NCBI GenBank assembly: GCA_007126995.1
Contig: SLAD01000051.1
Coordinates: 1-8,650, forward strand
DNA length: 8,650 nt
Direction of reading: 5' to 3'
Source: Kiritimatiellia bacterium
GTDB taxonomy: Bacteria > Verrucomicrobiota > Kiritimatiellia > SLAD01
Shown piece after piece: positions 1-6,081 of the stretch (its first letter is position 1; each line of letters begins with the position of its first letter). The notes beneath the pieces were generated by a model. The model saw nothing but the letters and a program-made list of their open reading frames with translations, did not search any database and was not told the DNA's origin. A program made the position numbers and the translations under genes.

Positions 1-1974
1 ATGATGCCGGCTCTGCAACGCGAGGGCGTGACGACCGGGCTCGATGGTAACGCGGAAGAAAGACAATTCGTCCGCCGCGCGCACCGATCCGACCGGCTGG
101 CCGTTGAAGAAGACCGCCGTGGGCGAGTTGGCGTAGGCGCTCAGCAGGGCGTGCGAGTCATCTTCGTGAAACCACAGCAAATCTTCCAGTTGCGCCAGCG
201 CGTTGGTGTCGGTGAGTTGCGCGCGCAGTGATTCGTACAGCGGCCGGGCGACCTCGATGCCATCGCGATGCTCGATGTAGGCCACTTGCCGCAGGCGCAG
301 TGTGTCGGCGAACGGAAATTGCGGATAGCGCTCGAGGAATAGATCGATTAAGTCGTGCGCGCCTTGATAATCGCCGATGCGTTCCATGTTGTTAAGTTCG
401 GTCATGATCGTGCCTTCGCCGAATCTGTCATCTGGCGGCGTGCGCTCGGCGGGCGTGAGTAAGGCCGAGGCGGCGGCTTGCGGTTGCGCCATATAATAGT
501 AGGCCGTGCTTTCCATCCAGCCGCGCGACTCATCCAAGGGTCCGCGCTCGAAGGTCACGTCGATCGAATCGTTGAAGTGAACGGGATCCATCAGGTGCAG
601 GCGATACTGCAGGACGCGAAACGGCATTTTGAACGGGATGCCCGCCAGCAGGCGAATGATCGCATTCTGATAGTACCAGCCGCCGTTGAAATAGTCTTCC
701 AAACCGGTTCCACGCCAACCCGGCGTGCGTTCATCATCGACGCGAATCATTTCGTCGGCTTCCAGAATCCACCAACTGCGGTTGGCGCTGACGACGGCCA
801 ACATGCAGCCGACGAACTTGCCGGTTCCGGACGTGGAGAGCGTCACATGCGGGCGACCGACATCATTGGGCGTGGTGCGTTGCCAGGCGGAATGAAAGTA
901 GCCCCAATGGTCGGCCCATTCCGCCAACGGCTCGATGCGCATGGCCAAATCGATATCGACCGCTTCATTGCCTTCGTTCACCAACTCGATGCGCGCGCTG
1001 GAGGCGAATGGTTTGGGGAAGTCCGAGATGAAGTCGTCGCCGGCGGACCCGATATACAGGGTGCGGTAGCGGTTACGACGCCAAAACGCGCCGAAGAAGT
1101 CGCCCAGTGGAACGGCGACGCTGGGCGTGTCGTGGCCGTCCCAATAGATGTTCACGATCACCTCACGCAACGCCGCCTCGCGGCTGATCGCTGACGAGCG
1201 CGCGGCCAGGTCCGGGGTGAGGACGAGTTGGCGCAGGATGCCGGCGCCCTCATCATAGGTCCAGTCGGCGCGGGACGACGGGGCGAGGTTCAGGGTTGCC
1301 TCGAAACGGGATTCGTTCGGTTTCGGCTGATGAAAGTCGGCCCGCGCCCACGTGTCGCGGACCGATTCGATCAAGGCCAAGTCCTCGTCGGAAAACGAGC
1401 GGGGAAACGAGGCCATATTCTCGTTGGGTCCGAGCGTGTGATAGTTGATTTGGTGGAAGAGTCGCGGCCAATTGCCCGGCTTGTGTCCGCCGGGCTCGAC
1501 CATGACGATGACGCGTTGTTCGTACGGGATGGGGATGAGATTGTACCAACAGTAGTTCTCGTACACAGCTAGTGGCGGGCGATACGGATCCATCCCGCCG
1601 CAAAATTCACCGATGGTGAGGTCGATGCGCGGTTCATCTTCGTTGTCGAAGTAGAATCGTACACGGTGGGAGCCGTCTTCGGCGCCGGTAAACCAGAAGC
1701 GCGAGATGTAGCCTGGCCCTTCGAGATCGGCGATCACCCACCAGCCGTCCGGGCCGGGGCGCAGCGGTTGATTGAAGTCGTCGTTGCCGCCGGTGGGATC
1801 GGTGGAGGAAACGAGGAAAGCCGTGCGCGTGTCCATGCGCGCGATGCGATCGGTGTTCACCAGCTCATCGATCAGCTCGTGCCACGTCTTGGTGTAGGGC
1901 ACCGGCTCCGGCGCGCGGCACGCGGTGTTGACGAGGAGGACAAGGGCGAATGTAGATGCGACGATGATTCTCAT
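1..1974 (-). CDS. DUF2961 / GH172 family secreted glycoside hydrolase, 3'-truncated at window edge
   Basis: An uninterrupted minus-strand frame of 658 codons starts at the ATG at 1974-1972 and runs off the window without a stop. The N-terminus (Arg2, hydrophobic residues 3-15, Cys19) is an export signal; Cys19 could be a lipidation site, but the -3 residue is Asn16, so the lipobox is atypical. DUF2961 landmarks appear in order: SSTDPTGGNDDF (56-67), GPGYISRFWFTG (86-97), DFFG (292-295), WWILEADE (401-408) and GTGLEDYFNGGW (422-433). Known GH172 enzymes act on fructofuranose or arabinofuranose glycans. As I recall, the Bifidobacterium alpha-fructofuranosidase uses two Glu residues 21 apart (E270/E291); Glu405 and Glu426 have exactly that spacing and suit the catalytic pair. 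After the core (about 50-505) comes a helical TPR-like stretch (about 524-600), then the start of a probable beta-sandwich (from about 620, with FFNGQPVG). The family call is strong; substrate is unknown. No Shine-Dalgarno precedes the start. Confidence 0.85.
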   Translation of the reverse strand, partial: MRIIVASTFALVLLVNTACRAPEPVPYTKTWHELIDELVNTDRIARMDTRTAFLVSSTDPTGGNDDFNQPLRPGPDGWWVIADLEGPGYISRFWFTGAEDGSHRVRFYFDNEDEPRIDLTIGEFCGGMDPYRPPLAVYENYCWYNLIPIPYEQRVIVMVEPGGHKPGNWPRLFHQINYHTLGPNENMASFPRSFSDEDLALIESVRDTWARADFHQPKPNESRFEATLNLAPSSRADWTYDEGAGILRQLVLTPDLAARSSAISREAALREVIVNIYWDGHDTPSVAVPLGDFFGAFWRRNRYRTLYIGSAGDDFISDFPKPFASSARIELVNEGNEAVDIDLAMRIEPLAEWADHWGYFHSAWQRTTPNDVGRPHVTLSTSGTGKFVGCMLAVVSANRSWWILEADEMIRVDDERTPGWRGTGLEDYFNGGWYYQNAIIRLLAGIPFKMPFRVLQYRLHLMDPVHFNDSIDVTFERGPLDESRGWMESTAYYYMAQPQAAASALLTPAERTPPDDRFGEGTIMTELNNMERIGDYQGAHDLIDLFLERYPQFPFADTLRLRQVAYIEHRDGIEVARPLYESLRAQLTDTNALAQLEDLLWFHEDDSHALLSAYANSPTAVFFNGQPVGSVRAADELSFFRVTIEPGRHALALQSRHH

Positions 1975-1981
1975 GGGGACA

Positions 1982-2010
1982 AAGGTAGTGAAGCAGGTAG
2001 GTCGTGTCAA
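1982..2010 (-). promoter_or_regulatory. Sigma70-like promoter of the GH172 gene, leaderless-type
   Basis: On the minus strand a perfect TTGACA (2010-2005) is followed, after 17 bp, by TACCTT (1987-1982), which keeps the conserved T, A and final T of a -10 box (3 of 6 matches). The usual 6-7 nt discriminator puts the transcription start at about 1975-1974, on the ATG itself. The bases before the ATG (TTTGTCCCC) contain no Shine-Dalgarno, which agrees with a leaderless message. The -35 and spacer are good; the -10 is weak, so this remains a prediction. Confidence 0.42.
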
Positions 2011-2027
2011 CGAGGCGGGGGGGCGGT

Positions 2028-2051
2028 GCAGCGGCGAAGAATCGCCGCTGC
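2028..2051. repeat. Perfect inverted repeat / hairpin, 10-bp arms with 4-nt loop
   Basis: The arms GCAGCGGCGA (2028-2037) and TCGCCGCTGC (2042-2051) are exact reverse complements around the loop AGAA. It lies between the YfhO stop and the GH172 promoter, centred about 64 bp upstream of the predicted GH172 transcription start. Read on the plus strand it is followed by a T-rich tract and resembles an intrinsic terminator, yet both flanking genes are on the minus strand, where no U-tract follows. It may be a 3'-end-stabilising hairpin for the YfhO transcript, a terminator of antisense transcription, or an operator dyad. Confidence 0.7.
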
Positions 2052-2081
2052 GGTTTTCGGTTTCGGGTTTTGGGTTTTTTT
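2052..2081 (+). other. G/T-only-like tract with four G-runs next to the hairpin
   Basis: Immediately after the hairpin, the plus strand alternates G-runs and T-runs (GGTTTTC, GGTTTC, GGGTTTT, GGG, T7). It works as an interrupted U-tract for plus-strand transcription and could in principle form a two-tetrad G-quadruplex. The tract looks like a degenerate short tandem repeat. No gene is visible in the 173-bp gap that contains it (1975-2147). Confidence 0.5.
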
Positions 2082-2147
2082 CTGGCACCCCGGGAGGATG
2101 AGGCTTACCACAGAGCCGCGTGAATGAGACAAGCTCGCTGGGGCGTG

Positions 2148-4625
2148 TCAGGCGATCGCGCGTCGGGCCTGCAACCGGGCCCGCAGGGTGACGAGCAGGG
2201 CGCCGAGCACCAAAATCATTCCGAGCACCTGAATCCACCAAGTGGTCCGGGGCGGGTGATAGCGCAGGATCAGTTCGTGGAGGCCGGACGGCACAAACAC
2301 ACCTTGCGCGATGTAGTCCACGCGCATGACCGGCACGGGCTCTCCATTCAATTCCGCCCGCCAATAGCGATCATACTTATCGGCCAAGCGCAGCACGGAA
2401 GGCTGATCCGCCGACACGCGCAGCCGCACGTAGCCGGGCCGGAAATCGCGGCGGCTGACACTGCCACCGAATCCTTGCCCGACGGATTCCGGCAGGTGAT
2501 CGGTTGGCGAAGTCGCCGAGATGAGCGCCTGCTGAAAAGGCTGAAATTGTGGCGATGCCAATCGGGTCAGCATCTGTTCGTCGTCCATCACGCGCCAACC
2601 GGCCAGCAGCGCGTAGCGCGGATGGGGCGCGAGCTTGTGCAACACCACGTGGGCGCCGGGCCGCTCGGCGGTCGACGGGACAACGCGCACGCCGCCATTG
2701 GCCGGCTCAACACTGTAGGCGAAGACGATCTCGAATTGGTCGCGCAAGGAGGCGTCCTGCTGTATTTGGTTCCACACTTGCGCAGGCGCGAGCACGTAGC
2801 GCACGCCGCCAAGTTGCCAGTGCCGAATCGGGTCTCGCGCGACGGCGTTCAAATAGCGCTCGTAGTCCGCCGGCATACGCGGCATTTGCGAAACGTTGAT
2901 GGTGGAAATGCCATGATACGGGAACAGCATGGTCAGCCATTGATTATAGAAGTTGTCCTGCGAGGTCAGCGCCACCCGCTGCTCCGGCGCTGACTTGAGT
3001 ATCTGGATCACCTCATTCTCCTCCAACGTGCTCGCATCAAAGGTGGCGACGTAATGGCGCGACAGGAACAGCACATCGAAGAGCATGCAGGCGATCAAGA
3101 GCGATACCGAGCCGTAGAGTTTGGCGGATGTGCGCTTGCCGGCGGCCAGCAGATAGATAGCGAATGTCGCCAGGAACGCCATCAGGCCGCCATGCAGCAG
3201 GGCCCAAATGCGGTTATCGACGATGATGGACGCCCACTGTCCCCACTGCTCCTGCCACGCGCGCACGGCCCCGTCACGTCCGGCCATCAGACCGATACCC
3301 CACAGCAACAACATGCCGCCAACCACGGCGCCGGTGATGTAGATCGGCATCAACCCCGGCAGCGCTGCCGACTTCTTGTCCGTTTTCGGCGCCGCACCCC
3401 TCAGCAGCGTGTCCAGGCCATACGCCGACAGCACCGCCAGCGCAAACTGGAAGACCTGCAGGAACTTGTTGGGGTTGCGGATCGAAGACACAACCGGCAA
3501 CTGATAGAAGAGATAGTAGAGCGGGAAGTATTTGCCGAAGGACAGCAGCAGCGCGATCACCGTGACCGCTGACCAGAAGTAGATTTCGCGGGAACGCGTC
3601 GGGAACTGCGCCCGCATTTTGACGGCAAGGAAAACGGCCAGCATCGCGAACAGCAGCGGCACGGCGCCGAGATACTGATTCTCCAGCTTGAAGTTCTGGA
3701 AGCCTTGCCCGGTTTCCTCCCAGCCGGCGGAGCGCCCCATCCGGCCCACGTAAGGGCCAGCCGGCTCACCGGAACGCCAGCCAAAAAAGCCCGGCGCAAT
3801 GAAATCGATCGATTCCTCCGGGGGCCAGCTCCACTGGGTGATAAATTCCCATTGCGCTTGCGGGTCCTCGGCTTGAACTGCGGCCACATCCTCCACGGCG
3901 GTGCGGTAGCCGCTCAGCAGCGGATGCGCGGCCAGCAGCAACGCGGTCAGCAGCAGCGGGGGAATGAGGCGCAGCATGAGGGGCAACGGGCGCGGCTGTT
4001 GGCGCCAGCAGGCGAACAGTGCGTACGGCCCGAGGGCAAGGGCGAAGAAGAGCGCCACGTCGGCCTGTTCCAGAAACTGCGCGCCCATGGCGCCGCCCGC
4101 GAGAATAGCTAGCGGGATGGAACGCCGCTTGACCGCCAAGTCCACCAGCCACAAATAAACCGGCACCCACAGCAGGATGCCGAATTTGCCAATGTGCCCG
4201 GCGTACACCAGCGTCAAATTGCTGCCCACCCAATAGGCGGTCAATGCGCCAATCGTTGCGGCAGACCAGGCGAGCCCGCGGCCACGCAGGAAGAGGACGA
4301 GGAAGAATGACCCGACGAACAGATCAAAGGCATTGATCCAGTTGTTGAAAAAGGTCGCCGGGAAGATGAGGAGCAGGAAGTTGGTGGGGTTCAGGAACAT
4401 GGGCGAGGCGATCCCAAGCAGCTCCGCATCGGACCAGCCGCCCCACCAGGCCGAAGGCAGCAGGTGCTTGCGCATGATCAACGAACCCAAGCTGTCGTCG
4501 GTCGTGAATAAAGCCTGGCCGGGCCATAACACGGCACGGAAGACCAACAACGTCAACAGGAACAGGCCGCCGGCGACAATCCCGCCGCTTTTCAGTGAAC
4601 TCGCTTTATTCTCTACCTTTGTCAT
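2148..4625 (-). CDS. YfhO-family polytopic membrane protein (GT-C-like, putative glycosyltransferase)
   Basis: The frame ends in TGA (2150-2148) and encodes 825 residues from the ATG at 4625; a GTG one codon upstream (4628) is an alternative start. Neither has a Shine-Dalgarno at normal spacing (a GGGA lies about 19 nt away). One transmembrane helix near residues 14-34 is followed by an extracytoplasmic loop with an Asp-Asp pair (about 43-44), the position where GT-C glycosyltransferases carry their acidic motif. Many hydrophobic segments follow up to about 525, then a soluble domain (about 530-785) and a last helix (about 790-815). The soluble part holds a YfhO-type ending, with DRYWRAELNGEPVP near 750 and a later SGLHELILRYHPP. 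YfhO proteins are linked to glycosylation of surface polymers such as teichoic acids in Bacillus; the donor and acceptor here are unknown. It is probably cotranscribed with the flippase gene upstream. Confidence 0.8.
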   Translation of the reverse strand: MTKVENKASSLKSGGIVAGGLFLLTLLVFRAVLWPGQALFTTDDSLGSLIMRKHLLPSAWWGGWSDAELLGIASPMFLNPTNFLLLIFPATFFNNWINAFDLFVGSFFLVLFLRGRGLAWSAATIGALTAYWVGSNLTLVYAGHIGKFGILLWVPVYLWLVDLAVKRRSIPLAILAGGAMGAQFLEQADVALFFALALGPYALFACWRQQPRPLPLMLRLIPPLLLTALLLAAHPLLSGYRTAVEDVAAVQAEDPQAQWEFITQWSWPPEESIDFIAPGFFGWRSGEPAGPYVGRMGRSAGWEETGQGFQNFKLENQYLGAVPLLFAMLAVFLAVKMRAQFPTRSREIYFWSAVTVIALLLSFGKYFPLYYLFYQLPVVSSIRNPNKFLQVFQFALAVLSAYGLDTLLRGAAPKTDKKSAALPGLMPIYITGAVVGGMLLLWGIGLMAGRDGAVRAWQEQWGQWASIIVDNRIWALLHGGLMAFLATFAIYLLAAGKRTSAKLYGSVSLLIACMLFDVLFLSRHYVATFDASTLEENEVIQILKSAPEQRVALTSQDNFYNQWLTMLFPYHGISTINVSQMPRMPADYERYLNAVARDPIRHWQLGGVRYVLAPAQVWNQIQQDASLRDQFEIVFAYSVEPANGGVRVVPSTAERPGAHVVLHKLAPHPRYALLAGWRVMDDEQMLTRLASPQFQPFQQALISATSPTDHLPESVGQGFGGSVSRRDFRPGYVRLRVSADQPSVLRLADKYDRYWRAELNGEPVPVMRVDYIAQGVFVPSGLHELILRYHPPRTTWWIQVLGMILVLGALLVTLRARLQARRAIA

Positions 4626-4700
4626 CACAGTGTGCGCTGAAGCTTCCCGTTGTTTCCCCTGTCCGCCAAGTCTAAATATCCATTTGCGGCCAGCATTCGT

Positions 4701-5969
4701 CTATCCCTCATCGGTATCGCGTCGATATAGCATGCGCAAGACGTCGGTCAGCATCAGGAGGAGGGATGACACACTGATGACGGAGAGGACGGTCAGCACC
4801 ATGGCGAACGAGACATGCCATATCGAGACGCCGGCGACATAGAGCGCCGCCAGAACGATCAAGCTTGAGGAGGTGCGAAATCGGCGTTGGGCAAGTTCGA
4901 AATTGACCAACAGAAAGGTCAAGCCCAGCGGCGCCAAGGCCCAAATCATCCAGCGCACCAATTGCAGGGTTTCGGCGTCGGCAACTTCGCCGGTGAAGAC
5001 TCGCCAGATGGGTCCGGCGGCAAAGCTGCAGACGGCGCCAGCGGAAACGATCAGGGCGGCGGTGAACAGGATGGCCTTTTTGAGGATGTGCCGATCGGCT
5101 GCCGATGATACGCCCAACGAAACGACCTTGGGAAACATCGCAATCGCAACCGGCAACGGCAAAAACACAATGCTACGGCCGATCGTGGCGGCCCGGGCAA
5201 AGGTGCCCGCCGACTCCGGATCGAAGAACCGCTTCACCAGCGTCACGTCGGCATTCATCAACACGGCATAGCCGCTCAAGACCGCCAGCGACATGAAGAA
5301 GTACGTGCTGTCCCGTACGGCATCAACGCCCGGCTTGGCCGGGACCTTGAGCAGGCCCCGCAACGCGAGCAGTCCCACGCCGACGCTGGCCAGGACAGCG
5401 ATGCTTTGCGCCCAGAGTCCGGTCATAGCCGTTTGGCCGACCATCCAGAGCAAGAGCACCGCCACCAATACCCGGGTTACGCCCCAGACTTGGCCATGCA
5501 CCGCCATCCAGCGAAACCGCTGCGTGCCCTGCAAGATGCCCGCGAATAGCGGCATGAACATGCTGCCGGCAATGAGCAGCAGCGTGAGCATAAACGGCTG
5601 CATGGAGGGCAATTGCAGCCATTCGGCCACTTTGCCCGCCAACAGCAGTCCAATCAGCACAATGCAGGCGCCAAACCCGGCCAAGCGTCGCGCCCACAAG
5701 TTCAACAGCGCCTTGACACTGCCCAAACGGTCCGCCCGCGCCAGTAGCGCCGACTGGTGCGCTACCGCCGTGCGCAGGGCCTCCATGGGTGTGCCGGTGA
5801 TCAAAATCAGGCTCAGCATGGCCGCTAGAATCCCGTATTCGATCACGGGCAATTGCCGCATCATGACCACCTGAAAGACCATCGTCGCCACGTTCCCGAC
5901 CTGCGTGGCGATCAAGAGCAGTATGCTGTGCCGGAACAGCCCGGCCTGGTGTGTCGAGGTAATGCGCAT
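4701..5969 (-). CDS. Wzx/MATE-like polysaccharide (oligosaccharide) flippase
   Basis: This 422-residue protein (stop TAG at 4703-4701) is almost wholly hydrophobic, with about 12 transmembrane segments spread from residue 13 to 418, the size and topology of Wzx-type members of the MOP flippase superfamily. These translocate undecaprenyl-linked oligosaccharides to the outer face of the inner membrane. Family-like features are the N-terminal segment with VMMRQLPVIEYGILAAM (about 34-50), the pattern of the major exporter repeat in which a residue pair before a Tyr-Gly is followed by a helix, and NADVTLVKRFFDPESAGTFA (about 240-259), typical of the seventh-helix region. The start is the first ATG in frame and has no Shine-Dalgarno; a promoter-like pair sits directly upstream. 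YfhO follows after 75 bp, and a surface-glycan role for the pair is inferred. The exact exported substrate cannot be read from the sequence, and the family is poorly conserved, so lipid II-type or other flippases are possible. Confidence 0.78.
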   Translation of the reverse strand: MRITSTHQAGLFRHSILLLIATQVGNVATMVFQVVMMRQLPVIEYGILAAMLSLILITGTPMEALRTAVAHQSALLARADRLGSVKALLNLWARRLAGFGACIVLIGLLLAGKVAEWLQLPSMQPFMLTLLLIAGSMFMPLFAGILQGTQRFRWMAVHGQVWGVTRVLVAVLLLWMVGQTAMTGLWAQSIAVLASVGVGLLALRGLLKVPAKPGVDAVRDSTYFFMSLAVLSGYAVLMNADVTLVKRFFDPESAGTFARAATIGRSIVFLPLPVAIAMFPKVVSLGVSSAADRHILKKAILFTAALIVSAGAVCSFAAGPIWRVFTGEVADAETLQLVRWMIWALAPLGLTFLLVNFELAQRRFRTSSSLIVLAALYVAGVSIWHVSFAMVLTVLSVISVSSLLLMLTDVLRMLYRRDTDEG

Positions 5970-5980
5970 AGACTGGTCGA

Positions 5981-6008
5981 ATTATCGTTATCTGGGCTGA
6001 CTTTGCAA
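5981..6008 (-). promoter_or_regulatory. Sigma70-like promoter of the flippase-YfhO transcript
   Basis: On the minus strand GATAAT (5986-5981; 5 of 6 matches to the -10 consensus) lies 16 bp after TTGCAA (6008-6003; 4 of 6 matches to the -35). The -10 box ends 11 nt before the ATG at 5969, so the predicted transcription start leaves a leader of only about 3-5 nt. This fits the lack of a Shine-Dalgarno sequence. TTGCAA is its own reverse complement, so it could also serve the divergent phosphorylase gene. Confidence 0.45.
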
Positions 6009-6032
6009 CTTGCATGATGCGCAGTCTTTAAC
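6003..6032 (+). promoter_or_regulatory. Weak candidate promoter for the phosphorylase gene
   Basis: The same palindromic TTGCAA (6003-6008) is followed on the plus strand, after 18 bp, by TTTAAC (6027-6032; 4 of 6 matches). This would give a leader of about 40-45 nt that includes the Shine-Dalgarno. The match is poor, and an activator-dependent or alternative-sigma promoter is equally possible. Confidence 0.2.
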
Positions 6033-6069
6033 TAACCTCCCCGCCATTAAAGCGATAAACCTGCATAGT

Positions 6070-6073
6070 GGAG
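6070..6073 (+). promoter_or_regulatory. Shine-Dalgarno site fixing the phosphorylase start
   Basis: GGAG lies 8 nt upstream of the ATG at 6082-6084. It is the only clear ribosome binding site in the window and rejects the in-frame TTG at 6010, which would add 24 residues unlike the family. Confidence 0.7.
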
Positions 6074-6081
6074 ACGGATTT

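Noticed and set aside
478..1194. Plus-strand open frame of 238 codons, and others at 1228-1572 and 1666-2127
   Set aside because: They lie antisense to the GH172 gene, whose frame carries family motifs; the plus-strand translations are Arg/Gly/Val-rich without recognisable motifs, as expected from GC-rich codon bias.
2028..2081. Intrinsic terminator for the YfhO gene
   Set aside because: On the minus strand the hairpin is followed by a C-rich stretch, not U residues; the T-rich tract is on the plus-strand side, so it was listed as an inverted repeat instead.
2124..2993. Plus-strand open frame of 289 codons opposite the YfhO gene
   Set aside because: Its translation is rich in His, Arg and Gln and lacks any domain; the minus-strand frame gives clear membrane helices and YfhO-type C-terminal motifs.
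4626..4700. Independent promoter for YfhO in the 75-bp gap
   Set aside because: The only -10-like words (TAGACT, GATATT) have no -35 at suitable spacing, so cotranscription with the flippase gene is the simpler reading.
6010..6081. TTG start at 6010 extending the phosphorylase by 24 residues
   Set aside because: There is no Shine-Dalgarno before it, the added residues do not resemble the family, and the ATG at 6082 has GGAG at ideal spacing.
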